A stretch of DNA of 64,000 nt from Ectobius pallidus (taxonomy: Eukaryota > Arthropoda > Insecta > Blattodea > Ectobiidae). The position numbers and the translations under genes were made by a program. The notes under the pieces were generated by a model. It saw only the letters and a program-made list of their open reading frames with translations, made no database searches and was not told where the DNA came from. Shown here in pieces: positions 21,191-32,140 of this stretch. Each line of letters starts with the position of its first letter. Positions within the stretch are counted from its first letter, which is position 1. The stretch covers positions 59,811,163-59,875,162 of the forward strand of contig CAXKWD010000007.1 of assembly GCA_964059195.1 (NCBI GenBank), in the 5' to 3' direction.

Positions 21191-21600
21191 ACTTCATTTT
21201 CTTGTTTGGAGTTCAATATGTCCGAATTATCAGTTATTTGTCTGAGGAAATAATACCGATCCCTCCACTGTAATAACCTATGGTTTATTCTCCGAAATTG
21301 CTTATCATTAACACCCATCGATTCAAAATCACCAAGGATTTCAGAAAATTCTTCAATAGCACGAACAATCCTAGTTTTTTCATCTAATTCCCCAGTACTA
21401 TTATATTTGGCAATAGGCGGCTTCATAAACAATTTAATTTCTTTACTTTTTGCGACTAACCCAGGCAAATATAAATTCAGACCATCAGTAACACCCCTAT
21501 GATGAAACTCAGCTAGCAACTCCTCCTTACGTAAGGCATCCGGTGAAATAACTGTATTCTCCATAGTGAAAAAAAAACGGTTCAAACGGTTGTGAACCAA
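21175..21600 (-). pseudogene. Gypsy element 1 Gag N-terminus
   Basis: 141 codons. The start is Met 21564, since 'MENTVISPDALRK' there matches 'MESTVISPDALRK' at the start of gag in element 2 (44532). The upstream Met at 21600 is in the leader. The predicted N-terminal domain is charged and helical without a known motif. It ends near 21175, where the frame shifts to 20858-21190. Confidence 0.7.
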
Positions 21601-21610
21601 CTACCGCGGC

Positions 21611-21617
21611 GCTACCA
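21611..21617 (-). other. Putative primer binding site, element 1
   Basis: Three bases inside the 5' LTR the minus strand reads TGGTAGC, complementary to a tRNA ending GCTACCA, as initiator tRNA-Met does. Element 2 has TGGTAGCA at the same position (44574-44581). The match is only seven to eight bases, so the primer identity is tentative. Confidence 0.5.
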
Positions 21618-21620
21618 ATA

Positions 21621-22874
21621 TGTACCGGATTCTTTTCCCAAAACTATTTTATTAGTTCTCAGATCTGCAGACTATGGAGGAAAACAGAACCGCAGAAAAA
21701 TCACTTGTAATTAATAAATAATTAAAAGCACAAAATACTTAACAGGGGTTTTTATTACCCAAAAAGACATTTAAATAACAATAGGCTTCAATCAGTATGA
21801 ATTCATTCACATTTACAACAATGCCATAATTACGTTAAATAAATAAATATTAAATATGTCAGAAAGTGTATACAATTTTACATATAATTTAAGAGAAATG
21901 CCTTGTCCCAGCTATATAATTAATGTGCAATACAAATATAAAGATTAGTATTTACAACACGGTCTTACGTAAGACGGAGGGATGACTTCTAGCTAAAAAT
22001 AGCCGTACCTACGGTACAGAACATTCCTGCCGTGGGAAAGCAATAAACTTATGCCATGCATTCTGAGTGATCGCATCAACATGAATTAACGTAACAAAAC
22101 GAAAACAGAAAACTTAACGAAAGACTAAGCATAATGTAGTAGAAAACGAAAAAAACTAATTAAAGAAAAACAAGAAAAATGTCCAAATGGACACTTGCTT
22201 AAGGCTTACAATAATAAAGTATTAATTCATCACTATAACATTACTTACGTGAAAAGAAGCAGAAGAACGGAGTAGAGTTCACTAATGAAAAAAAACTACA
22301 TCTTGAATATCTGGTAGATATCTACTATTACTGTACAAAGCGATAACGGGCTCCGCCCGGAGAAAACTCAGTCGAGACTAACCGACTTATTACTCCGACC
22401 TGTTCATGCTGACGGCTGGCGACCTTCTCATCGCTCCCAAAAAACATACCGGAACACAACTCGCACACGGGCCAAAAAAATGGCGAACCGGAAGTGAAGA
22501 TATCACCCAGAATAATTGAGGCTATTACCAATATTACATCGAGAATATTACGAATATTAAATACATAATTAAAGAATAAGAAAATAATAATAATAATAAT
22601 ACTTTTAATAATAAATAGAATTTAAGGAACATAAATAAACATTAATTAAACAATAAAAAACAGAAATATATAACTATGAAACAGCTGAATGTAATATTTG
22701 AATGACCAATGGTATATCTGGAAATTTTCTGAATAGTTAAACAACTGAAGGTAATAATAATAATATAACCTAAAAACAGTGAAGCTATTGAATGCAAGGT
22801 AATTAATTAGAATAAATAAAGAGATTAAATAATAAAAATACAATATTAACAATGGGCCACAAAAAAGTGGCACA
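21621..22874 (-). repeat. Element 1 5' LTR
   Basis: 1254 bp counterpart of 12450-13696. After its end at 22874 comes the target copy aggg and the interrupted LINE. Confidence 0.92.
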
Positions 22875-22878
22875 AGGG

Positions 22879-23205
22879 TATAGGAATGAGATGGGTTTGG
22901 GAGAAAGGGATTGAGAATAGAAAAAAAATATTTGGAAGAAGATAAAAGGGAGACTAATTGATATCGAGAGGCAGAACAAAAGGCTGACTGTAACTGTAAA
23001 CCGTCATTAGAGTAACAAACATAATTAAAGGCTACTTGGGGAAGGAAACCATATATAGAAAACTGGGGGAGGAAGAGAAAGCAACAATGGCCTGGATACG
23101 CCTGGGAAGATGGAAAACTAAGAGAATTTCGGATGAGAGAGGTGTGAGAATCTGCCCAATGTGCAGAGAAAATGAAACATGGGTTCATATTTTGACGTAA
23201 ACACT
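22879..23205 (+). pseudogene. LINE remnant, 3' part (continuation of 11660-12449)
   Basis: After the LTR the LINE protein continues in changing frames: 'GIGMRWVWEKG', 'MAWIRLGRWKT', 'RICPMCRENETWVHIL'. The last segment, C-x2-C-x4-E-x3-H, is the C-terminal zinc-like motif of these LINE proteins. Frameshifts are present. Confidence 0.65.
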
Positions 23206-24940
23206 GGTAGGCATAAAGAATTCGTTTGAAACACACAACAGGTTCTACATGCACCTGTTCCTCTCATGTAAATATCATTCCGATCTACACCTGTTCTCTA
23301 CAGGCACTTCTATAACTTATTTTTTAAATACAGCGGAGATCAATTTGTAAACAAGGGCGCCACCTCCGTGTAATAATGTACGGAATTCTTATAATTACCA
23401 AATGTTTAACACACACTGCTTTGACTTGCTCAATGGAGATGGGGGTTCAAATGGGTAACACTTCATTTAGTCCAGTATACAATAAAAAGATCAATAAATA
23501 TTTTTTCAACTGTGAAAGTTTCACACCGTATTCACTCAAAACATATCCACTTGTTGAACAAAATTAAATGTATATTAATACACCTTAATTGGTTTTTAAG
23601 TGTGGTATCACTTTTAAAAACAGAAAATTTAGTATCAGTCAAAACACACAAAAAGTCAATAACTATATACAGTATTCTTACAGTATTCTTGGACTCTTTA
23701 ACCTATCCATAAGGGGTTTTATTGGCCTTTTCCATTTCTCTCAAACAAAAGCTTCTTTACTTGAATTTCTACTAATATACTGTCCTTCGTAATTTTCTTG
23801 CAGTTTGCTGGAGAAGAATTTGGTTTCATATAGAGCAATAGAAAAGATTCCTGGAAGAATGAAAATGAAATTTAGGTCCACGATCTGGAATTGTACCATG
23901 GTGGTGAATCACCAACCTAAGAAAATGCAGGGTATCCAACTGACCTCCGCAAACACCTCCTTAGAACCGGGAAGAATGAATGGGCCGTAAAAATAAATAA
24001 ATTTAGAACCTCAGTGCGAAAGGGACCCTCGCAGCTTATCGCGCTTAATGGGGTGGATGGTTGCCCTAACCACTGAGCGGCTTTAGTCTGCACTTTCATC
24101 AATTATTCTGGCTTCAGGTTCCCTACTTAACTCCTATAATATATTTCAATACTGTCAGCTATCCTGTAGCTAACCCCTCCTCACTCTATGCAGTTTCGGG
24201 TTCCTTACTTCACAATCAAGACCTCTAATAGATAGGCCTACCTAGAATATACCTTTTTTCACTTCCATATACTTACTTAAGTTCTTTCTTCTTAATTCAA
24301 CACACTTCCTCTAAATTTCACTAACCTAACCCACTTCTCTTCACTCCGATCTCCCTCATTTCCTTCTCCTTCTACCCTTTTCATTCCTACGCCTCTCCAT
24401 TTCCTACTCCAATACACCTCTTTCAATTCCAAACCTTCCAAAAATCTTTATTAATATTGATTTATTGGATTGATTGATATTGATAATTGACATTGATAAT
24501 TGATTATTGATAATTGAATATTGATTTATTGATAATTAGTAATTATCAATAACTTCCAATAAGTGTTTAACTCCCTTAACTCTTCACTTCCCTATACTGT
24601 TTCCTAAGCACAAATTTTACTAATTGATAACCAAGTACTAAGTCTTCAGTTAGGCCTACTCAACTTCTAATTTCCTCTAGGCCTATTATCCAATCTAATC
24701 TTACTTTTATCTCTTTATTTCTTTAGAAGAATTCTTATTCCTTTTTTCTTTCCATCAATATTAACTATATTTTGTTAATAAAATATTTATCTTCCTTTTA
24801 ATCAATACTAACTATATCCAATACTCTACTTTTATCTCAACATAGACTTTCTATATGCCTAAAGCCTCTTTTCATTAACCTGCGTTATTTACATCAACCT
24901 TCAGATTCTTACAACTATACAACATTTAGTTTCTCTTTAG
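23206..24940. other. Stretch without recognised genes
   Basis: Open frames of 60-70 codons are present but AT-driven. 24440-24560 is a low-complexity 'ttgataattgat' run and 24290-24440 is C/T-rich. 23920-24110 has a normal base mix and could be part of an unknown repeat. Confidence 0.45.
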
Positions 24941-24947
24941 GGATTTT

Positions 24948-25577
24948 GTGATAGGAGGATACGCTATTAACACCATCATATATGCGGACGACCTGGTGAT
25001 TCTGGCAAAGAAACAAGAAATATTGCAAGGAATGATTGACAGGCTGGTGGAAACAGGAAGAAAGTATGGAATGGAAATCAACATAGGTAAATCGAAGGTG
25101 ATGAGGATATCGAAGAGAGAAGAGCCGCTTCAAATTATCATGGGAAATCAAGAATTAGAGAACGTGAACCAGTTCAAATACTTAGGAAGTGTACTGACGA
25201 AAGATGCCTATTGCACCAAGGAGATAAGATCAAGAATTGCCATGGCCAAGAAAGCATTTATGAAGAAGAGAACTCTGCTAACTAGTAGTCTGAACCTAGA
25301 GCTACGTAAAAACCTGGTGAAGTGTTATATTTGGAGTATTGCTTTGTATGGATCAGAGACATGGACTTTGGGGAAATTAGAGAAGAAATATTTAGAAAGT
25401 TTTGAAATGTGGTGCTGGAGACAGATAGAAAATATAAAGTGGATGGGCATGGTGACAAACGAAGAGGTTCTGAGTAGAGTGGGTGAGAAGAAGTCAATCA
25501 TACACACAATTCGTCAGAGGAAAGCAAACTGGGTTGGGAACATTCTCAGAAGAACTGCTTATTACATGATGTCGTAG
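24948..25577 (+). pseudogene. RTE-type LINE RT C-terminal fragment
   Basis: 209 open codons: 'NTIIYADDLVILAK' (motif C, YADD intact), 'YGMEINIGKSKVMRIS', 'FKYLGSVLTKD', 'LYGSETWTL', 'FEMWCWRQI' and 'RKANWVGNILRR'. This order is characteristic of RTE/BovB-like endonuclease-RT proteins. The element starts within RT, so it is 5'-truncated. A frameshift near 25570 is followed by the rest of the tail ('RRRIQLLDDLKEKRKYW') to about 25720, then a (TAC)n tail at 25747-25766. Confidence 0.85.
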
Positions 25578-25746
25578 AAGGAAGATTGGAGGGTACAACT
25601 AGACTTGGAAGAAGAAGAATTCAGCTGTTGGACGATTTAAAGGAAAAGCGGAAATATTGGATGCTGAAGGTGGAAGCAGAGGATAGACAGTTTTGGAAAA
25701 CAAAATTCGCGTACCAAGTTTGAAAACCTGCCGGAAGGCAGAATAC

Positions 25747-25766
25747 TTACTACTACTACTACTTAT
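25747..25766 (+). repeat. (TAC)n tail of the RTE-type LINE
   Basis: 'tacttactactactactact' directly after the end of the coding remnant. RTE-type LINEs typically end in such a microsatellite. A similar tail is at 29794-29812. Confidence 0.6.
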
Positions 25767-25890
25767 ACCACAATTCTGGGGTACTCCTATTGGTACTGAA
25801 CCAGACCTGAATTTTGATCATTAAACCAATCATAGACATGAAAATAACAAACAAACTCGCATTTCAGCATTTATCACTTTGGAAAAGTCC

Positions 25891-26142
25891 TCAATAGTTA
25901 GCACAGGCTACATGCTTCCATATTCGTCTCTTGACTTCTCTTCCATCCAACGCGCTGACATTCTTGAATTTGTTGGCGTCCCAGTCTTGATCGTCATTCC
26001 TCTTCAAAGATACTTGACCCGGCAGGTAGTCGGCCTCATATATCCACGTCTTCCTTCCAACCAGGCTTAAATATATCTTAGTTCCTTCCAAGATGCGTGA
26101 GAACCTACAGTTGTTCAACATGCCAAGTTCTATTGTAGGCAT
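25891..26142 (-). other. Unassigned 83-codon open frame
   Basis: The protein has ordinary, non-repetitive composition ('RILEGTKIYLSLVGRKTWIYEADYL' in part: GRKTWIYEADYLPG) and does not look like chance AT-rich translation. No transposon motif is seen. It could be an exon of a host gene, a captured gene fragment or part of an unknown element. No function is proposed. Confidence 0.3.
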
Positions 26143-26399
26143 AAGTCGATGGGCGGTTCCCTCTCGACCTCCAGCAACTATCTCTCTTTCTTCATTCCCA
26201 TCTCAACCCAATCTCTCGCCCAGAAAATGGCGAACACTCCCTCCTTACTCCACGATGCTCTCTCTTGAAGCTCCTCTATAAGACTCATCTTCCTTATGAC
26301 GCTATCCTAACGGACATCCCACGCAACGGAAAATTTCAAAACTGCATGCACATGCGCACAAGAATCGATTTTCCTGCAGTAGTTTATTCACGATCAGAG

Positions 26400-26413
26400 T
26401 CAGTTCACTAATT
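26400..26413. repeat. 14-bp target duplication of Penelope-like element, left
   Basis: 'tcagttcactaatt' recurs exactly at 29159-29172, on the other side of the element. Confidence 0.85.
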
Positions 26414-26421
26414 AATATTTC

Positions 26422-26613
26422 AAAACTTCCGGGCTGTTAGGCCGTGGTCTAAGGTTGCTTGGCTCTGACGTTTCGCCCGCTGCTATGGCAGACATCCTCA
26501 GAGGCTGCTCAAGCGTCGACTGGAGCGATGCTCTGAGGATGCTTGCCATAGCAGCGGGCGAAACGTTAGGTCCCAACAACCTTGTACAATGGCCTAACAG
26601 CCCGGAAGTTTTC
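26422..26613. repeat. Inverted pLTR palindrome of the Penelope-like element
   Basis: 'aaaacttccgggctgttagg' at the left is mirrored by its complement ending at 26612; between lie 'tttcgcccgctgctatggca' and its near complement. The plus-oriented half matches 29030-29130. A small loop of about 30 bp at the centre, with 'gcgtcgactggagcgat', separates the halves. Confidence 0.85.
26533..26564 (+). ncRNA. Hammerhead-like core in the 5' pLTR
   Basis: Box CTGAGGA (26533-26539, fits CUGANGA) and GAAAC (26560-26564) are separated by 20 bases that can form a short stem (gc/gc with tgcc..ggca type pairs). Penelope-like pLTRs are known to carry hammerhead ribozymes. Helices I and III were not verified, so the motif is suggestive only. 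The same boxes occur at 29053-29084. Confidence 0.45.
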
Positions 26614-26687
26614 AAATCTTATGACACCGGCCGTGAAAGCCTCCGTATTTTCATTACTCACCTCTACGGGGAGGAAGTCTTTTATCA

Positions 26688-27264
26688 ATGCTGAAAGCGT
26701 TGCGCAAGAAGAAAGCCCAACTACTCTCCTCTCTAACCTTCCTACTTCGGTGTCGTGATACGAATGTAGTACCGAGATTCATCATGGAGAAAAAAGGAAT
26801 ATTCAACACAGCACAGACTCACAGGATTTACAGTAGTACTGAACGAGCACTGTTTCGTAATAGGATTCACTGCATCCGCAAAGAACTAAGCGACATAGAC
26901 AAAGAATCTTTTGAATCTACATCTTAACCTAAGTAGCATTATGAGCCAACATGATTGGAACAAGCTAGATTCGCTAACACAGCTCAGCTCTGAAAGAACT
27001 GGTATAACAGCTACTGACCGGCAAAAAAGAAAGTTCGAACGGCACCATTCTAACGTTACCGTCCCTCGCCTGGTAGAATCGCGCACGGTGATTAACTTAA
27101 CAAACCATTTACTCAACTCGGAACAGACATCCATTCATGTCAAGGACGGAAACTATTCCATCACTCCATGTGTCGTCCCTAAAGAAGACATCATCTCGAA
27201 TATTGAAGCGGCTATCAGGTCTGTCCCTATGAAACTTGCTGATGAAATGAGACTGGAAACTTAA
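26688..27264 (+). pseudogene. Penelope-like protein N-terminal region
   Basis: Two frames, 26688-26927 and about 26941-27264. The first contains 'FNTAQTHRIYSSTERALFRNRIHCIRKELSDI', the second 'VVPKEDIISNIEAAIRSVP', both typical of the poorly known region before RT in arthropod Penelope-like proteins. A stop at 27262-27264 precedes the RT part in the same frame. Confidence 0.65.
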
Positions 27265-27741
27265 AAAAATTACGATCTGCTAAACCGCCAGAAATCATTA
27301 TCACCAGGTAGATCGTTAAATTCTAATGACAAAATAATTCTTCTGCCCGCCGACAAGGGCAATGCTACTATCGTCATGGACACTACGGAATACCAAAACA
27401 AGATTCACGAACTTCTTGATCCTTCTACCTACAAGAAACTTAGTCGTGATCCCACTCCAAGAGTTCTGAAACAGACCAATAGTCTCATCAAGGTATCTTC
27501 CATTCCTCCAGATGCTCAGAAGCACTTGCTCAGATCAGAGGCCCATCCTCCACATCTATATGGCCTCCCAAAATTCACAAAGAAGGTGTCCCTCTACGCC
27601 CGAACTGCAGCGCCATTGGCTCACCCACATATGATGTCGCGAGGTATTTGGCTTCTCTTCTCCAGCTACACGTTTGTTCTACCTCTTCACACGTCAAGGA
27701 CTCTCGTCACTTCGTCTCCATACCGAACGATATTCATGTAA
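27265..27741 (+). pseudogene. Penelope-like RT, fingers region
   Basis: Continues the frame after the stop at 27262. 'ILLPADKGNATIVMD' and 'PPHLYGLPKFTKK' (the LYGLPK motif) are signature sequences of Penelope RTs, which resemble telomerase. The frame shifts near 27640. Confidence 0.82.
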
Positions 27742-27804
27742 AACCTCACGACCAGCTCATCGGCTTTGATGTGGCATTAGAATATATATCTGATCTATTT
27801 CCCG

Positions 27805-28164
27805 ATGACATCACTTCTCTTCCGCCACTGCCTAACAACTTCATACTTCCAGTGGAACAACAAAATCTACGAACAACAAGATGGTGTCGCCATGGGAAAT
27901 CCACTAAGCCCAGTAGTCGCCAACTTCTACATGGAGAAGTTTGAACAGTTGGTTCTCGAATCTGATCCATTGAAACCGATCACCTGGTTACGGTATGTTG
28001 ATGACATTTTCGTCATCTGGAGCCATGGTGATAAGGAAGTGCAGAATTTCTTGAAACAGTTCAACAACATCAACCCCAATATACAGTTCACGACGGAAAC
28101 TGAGAAGGAAAAACAGCTGGTATTCCTTGATGTCCTTGTGATAAGGACATGGGGATACTCTTGA
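27805..28164 (+). pseudogene. Penelope-like RT, palm
   Basis: 119 codons: 'YEQQDGVAMGNPLSPVVANFYME' (in part DGVAMGNPLSP, motif B) and 'WLRYVDDIFVIW' (motif C, YVDD intact), then 'FLDVLV', the motif D/E strand. Ends with a frame break just after. Confidence 0.88.
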
Positions 28165-28341
28165 TCATATAGTCTATAGAAAATCAACACATACCGACAG
28201 ATACCTGAACACGAAATCTAATCAACCCCCCCCCCAGACAGAAGAGGGCCGCGAAAACGTTGGTTGACCGCGCACGGTCCATTTCAAGGTTAGCGCACCT
28301 ACAGGACGAAATGGAACGCCTATACAACACCTTGCAGGTCA

Positions 28342-28749
28342 GTGGATATAAAGAACAGGAGATCCAACGAGCCATGCGACCAAGAAATAATAGTCGTCCT
28401 CAGGATGAGCCTACAAAGATTATCGGGAATGGCCTACCTACCACACATTAATGGAGTGACTAACCGCATCGGTAGACTGCTAAAACCCCACAATGTTGGA
28501 ACCATTTACAAACCTACCAAAAAATTTGAACGGTTTCTCAAATCACGAAAGGACATTCGGGATCCCCTCATGTCCGGTGGAGTCTACAGAATTCCATGCA
28601 GTTGTAGAAAAGTATACATCGATACTACAAAACGCAACATTTCAACTCGCATCAGGGAACATAAAACACATTGCCGACTCTACCAGCAAGAAAAATCAGC
28701 CATAGCAGAGCATGCTCGTTCCGAGGAGGGAAACTACGACATCATTTAG
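28342..28749 (+). pseudogene. Penelope-like linker and GIY-YIG endonuclease
   Basis: 135 codons. 'GGVYRIPCSCRKVYI' is the GIY...YIG motif in altered form (GVY and YID), followed by 'RNISTRIREHK' with the catalytic Arg region and 'AIAEHARSEEGN' with the conserved His. The enzyme nicks target DNA for RT priming. A C-terminal tail continues in another frame to 28859. Confidence 0.85.
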
Positions 28750-28959
28750 CCTACAGTGAAACACGAGTCCTTTCCACTGACGTATATTATTACCCGAGAC
28801 TAAACAGTGAGGCTTTTGAAATCCTTAAACACCATAACAACTTTAATAGAAAGGAGTAAGGCCTAAGGATCAGCAACTTTTGGCACCCGATATTACGGGA
28901 ATTAGCAGTACTGCCGCCCAAGATGGACTGCGCTGGTAACTACCCTCCACTCTTGAACC

Positions 28960-29158
28960 AGGGTATAAATACCGGTGCCCAACAGCATCAGAACACAGTC
29001 TGCAGCTCGAACTCACAGGAAGACATCGCTCCAGTCGACGCTTGAGTAGCCTCTGAGGATGCCTGCCATAGCAGCGGGCGAAACGTCAGGCTCCAGCAAC
29101 CTTGGACCACGGCCTAACAGCCCGGAAGTTTTCAAATTTCATGAAATCCTCCATATTT
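28960..29158 (+). repeat. 3' pLTR of the Penelope-like element
   Basis: Carries 'tgccatagcagcgggcgaaa' and 'cctaacagcccggaagtttt', as in the 5' copy, with the hammerhead-like boxes CTGAGGA (29053-29059) and GAAAC (29080-29084). It ends at the second target duplication. Confidence 0.8.
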
Positions 29159-29172
29159 TCAGTTCACTAATT

Positions 29173-30305
29173 GTTCATTTTAAAATAAACACTCCTGATT
29201 ACGTAACATTATTACGACACTTTATTCACCATGTTCATTACGTGTTTCGTATTTTGTCTATAAACTTACGCTGAGTTCATCATATACTTCGTGATTTCAT
29301 TACACTGCAAAAAATTAACATAGGTTAATTAACATAGGTTAATTTTTTATGTCACAATATCTTGTCGGAGAGTGCTGGAGTGCTGGAGAGTTATGATGCT
29401 ACCCGACAAATTTTTTAACACGCAAAGAAGTAGGGAGGCATGTCTAAATCTGTTGCTGGATGAGCACATATGGCATGGGATATGTACATTTCTATGAGAG
29501 AAAGTCCCGGTTTGGAGAATTAAGGAAAACTAAGTGTTTTTTGTTTGTTTTAGTTATGACTATGTGTTTTCATTAAATTTTTACTTGCTTCCGGGTGGGG
29601 GGTTACGTCTGTAAATACTCGTAGTTATGTAAATAATATAATATAATTTTATAATTGGGTTTTTATGGTGTAATATTTTAAGTGTTTGAAGTGAGGACGT
29701 ATGGTCGACACCGACCCGTGCGCTGGTTAATGTTAATAATAGGCTATGGTTTATAAATTATGTAAGAATTTTTATGATAAATAAATACACTACTACTACT
29801 ACTACTACATTGGAAATGCATTGACTAATCTTCACAGACTGAGCCATATCTCATGCACCGACTATTGATAGGTTGGTAAACTTTCAAAAGTCTATTCACA
29901 ATGCTTAAAGTAGACCTTATGCAAAAATAATTACCTGTAGGTTCCATTTGGCGAAGGTTGGTGGACGAAAGTTCAGAATCTTGGTATGCCAAATAGCTTT
30001 AAAGAAAAGTAATAAAATAGGGACCTGGCTGCGGTCGTATTTCAGCTTTGTGCGCTAGATCCATCTAGGCTGAAAATTGTTTCGTCTTCAGTATGCTGCC
30101 AGTCAATCATTTTCGTAAAATCTCTACTTCGTGTTCAATCAGATGCCTATGTTAAGTGTAACAGCAGAAATTATATCTTTAAACACTAGCTTCATGTCCG
30201 CAAAAAGTTAAAACTCTTAATTACACCAACCTTCAAAATGATTGAGAAGTCTCAAGTCTGTGGGAAGTGGGAACATTTTGTCTTTTTCTGATTTCACCTT
30301 TTCTT
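29173..30305. other. Stretch without genes; LINE 3' tail at 29520-29812
   Basis: 29305-29345 holds a short tandem 'ttaacataggttaa'. 29520-29812 has the look of a LINE 3' UTR: GT-rich, then 'gataaataaatacac' and (TAC)n at 29794-29812. No coding remnant is attached. Confidence 0.4.
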
Positions 30306-30310
30306 AGAGT

Positions 30311-30512
30311 CGGCCTGGGTAGCGCAGTTAGTATCGCGCTAGCTTTCTGCGCCTAAGGTTGCGGGTTCCATCGTGGCTGAGTCGATGGCATTTATGTCAC
30401 AGGCTTATTTTAAAGAACTCCTGCAGGAAAACATTCCGGCACACCGGCGACGGTTATAGGCCTAAGTTGCAGTATATCCCCATCGTTAAATAACTATATT
30501 TCAACCAACCTT
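30311..30512 (+). repeat. tRNA-derived SINE
   Basis: An A-box-like 'tgggtagcgcagttagta' is followed 45 bases on by the degenerate B box 'gcgggttccatcg'. A unique body and the tail 'taaataactatatttcaacc' follow. The head fits a tRNA-derived SINE of a kind common in insects. Boundaries are estimated; no clear target duplication. Confidence 0.6.
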
Positions 30513-31413
30513 TTCTTAGACACCCGAGACGATTTGGGCTATAGGATTATCACGCCGAGAATTAGGCGGGGACGAGTTGGACTATAACTTAGGGTTAAAG
30601 CACTGCAATTTACGTTGGGACTAGTCGGTCGATTCTGGGACGAGAGAGACTACACCCGTTAACATTATAACTTCTGTCCTCTCCAGAAATAAATTCTTAA
30701 TCCACCCCTGGGTATAATTTACCTTATTGTTATTCGTTCAAACCCTTTCAAAGTTAAGGACTCAAGTTCTCAGACGGAGGGGGTTGCCTTATTAATGTAA
30801 TATCGTGATAATTAATATTTTTAAAAATCGATCATAGGTTTCCTGATCATAATTAGCCTACGTTGTTTGATCCCACTTATACATCGTCGCCTGCTATCCT
30901 CTCCGCTGCTACTTTAACAGTTTCTAATTCAACTTTATCACACCAAATAGGATGAATACAAGGTGGAAAAAATTTCCTTCAATGGCGTAGTCTCTGAAAG
31001 TAATGTTTTCCGTTCCATAATAATAACAAATTAACTGTAATGTGAATTTAGTTTAACTTTTAATTTTATTAAATGACAATCACTACCACAATTTGGTAAT
31101 GTGGATTACCTTGTGGGAGAGCTTTCAACTATAGTTGTGAGTTACATCACTACAAAATGGACAAAATTCAAGAAGTTAATTTTATATTGTGTGGAATGTT
31201 CTTCAAGGATCCAAGGATCCTGCCGCAATCGGATTGGGCGATTTTATAGTGGCTGTTGTACCACATGCCCCCCCATGCCCCTACATTAGTCGTATCTATC
31301 ATGTATAATATAAAAGTAAAAACAAATAAAAATGTTCAGTGAAAATACGAAAGTTGCGAGATTCAAATTTTACCCAATATATTTCTCTTCCTGCTTATTT
31401 AGCGAAGCATTGT
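30513..31413. other. Stretch without genes
   Basis: No coding sequence recognised. 31235-31275 ('ccacatgcccccccatgcc') matches a piece of the SINE at 31426-31732 and may be a SINE fragment. Confidence 0.4.
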
Positions 31414-31425
31414 GCAATATCAGAC

Positions 31426-31732
31426 CGACGGCGTGGTCTTGTGGTTAGCTTCGCTGACTACAGATCCGTCGGCCCGGGTTCAATCCCCGGTACTTCCTCG
31501 GATTTTTCTGAAGTAGGGAGGTATGGTAGGGGTGCACTCAGCCTCGTGATTCAAATTGAGGAGCTCCTTGATAGAGAAGTAGCGGTTCCGGTCATGGCCG
31601 TGGGTGTCGGCTTGCTGACCACATGCCCCCCAATCCTGCCGTCTGCCTATGGTAGATGACGCAGCGGTCGGGTGGTAGGCCTTGTCCCTTCTGGGATGTT
31701 AGTACCACGAAGTTAGTTAGTTAGTTAGTTAA
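31426..31732 (+). repeat. tRNA-derived SINE with 12-bp target duplication
   Basis: Starts 'cgacggcgtggtc' with A box 'gtggttagcttcgctg' and B box 'gggttcaatcccc' (31477-31489). It ends in (GTTA)n. Flanks 31414-31425 (gcaatatcagac) and 31733-31744 (gcaatatcaaac) are a target duplication with one mismatch, which fixes both ends. Confidence 0.82.
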
Positions 31733-31881
31733 GCAATATCAAACACATGCCATAAGAAATATCAAACACATGCCGTAAGATCTACCATTGACAACGCCCT
31801 TCAGAATAATGGCTTCAGAGCGTTTGTATAATGGCTTCAATGCGTTTGTAGAAGTTCAAAGCTTTATTACGAATATGTAGC

Positions 31882-31886
<5 letters not shown>

Positions 31887-31920
<34 letters not shown>

Positions 31921-32140
31921 TAATAACAATAATAACAATAATAATAATAATAATAAATAATAATAATGATAACGGTAACGGTAACATTAACAATAACCGT
32001 AATAATCATAATCATCATCATAATCATAATAATCATAATCATAATAATCATAATCATAATCATAATAATCATAATCATAATAATCACAATCATAATCATA
32101 ATAATCATAATAATAATAGTAATAATAATAGTAATAGTAA
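31887..32140. repeat. Compound (AAT)n / (ATAATC)n microsatellite
   Basis: About 250 bp of AAT, AAC, GGTAAC and ATAATC repeats. Long Ile/Tyr frames on both strands here come from the repeat. Confidence 0.95.

Larger units (their letters stand above)
12450..22874 (-). mobile_element. Ty3/gypsy LTR retrotransposon, element 1
   Basis: About 10.4 kb on the minus strand, with LTRs at 21621-22874 (5') and 12450-13696 (3') and target duplication aggg (12446-12449 and 22875-22878). In element order: 5' LTR, primer site, gag, protease, RT, RNase H, integrase, then a long 3' region (13697-17100) holding a possible third ORF and a tRNA-like insert. Domain order RT-RNase H-integrase is that of Ty3/gypsy (Metaviridae). 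The LTRs differ by roughly 2 % over the stretches I compared. Several frameshifts, an RNase H deletion and altered RT catalytic residues make it inactive. Confidence 0.93.
26414..29158 (+). mobile_element. Penelope-like element (RT plus GIY-YIG)
   Basis: About 2.7 kb between exact 14-bp target duplications. It carries an RT without an APE endonuclease, followed by a GIY-YIG nuclease, which is the definition of the canonical Penelope-like class. A 5' terminal segment (26422-26613) contains the terminal repeat (pLTR) sequence in both orientations, and the 3' end (28960-29135) has it once. Frames are broken at several points, so this copy is inactive. Inverted pLTR fragments at the 5' end are common in this class. 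Confidence 0.92.

Noticed and set aside
22646..23254. 202-codon minus-strand frame
   Set aside because: It runs from the gypsy LTR into the antisense of the LINE C-terminus and is Tyr/Phe/Leu-rich from AT-rich sequence.
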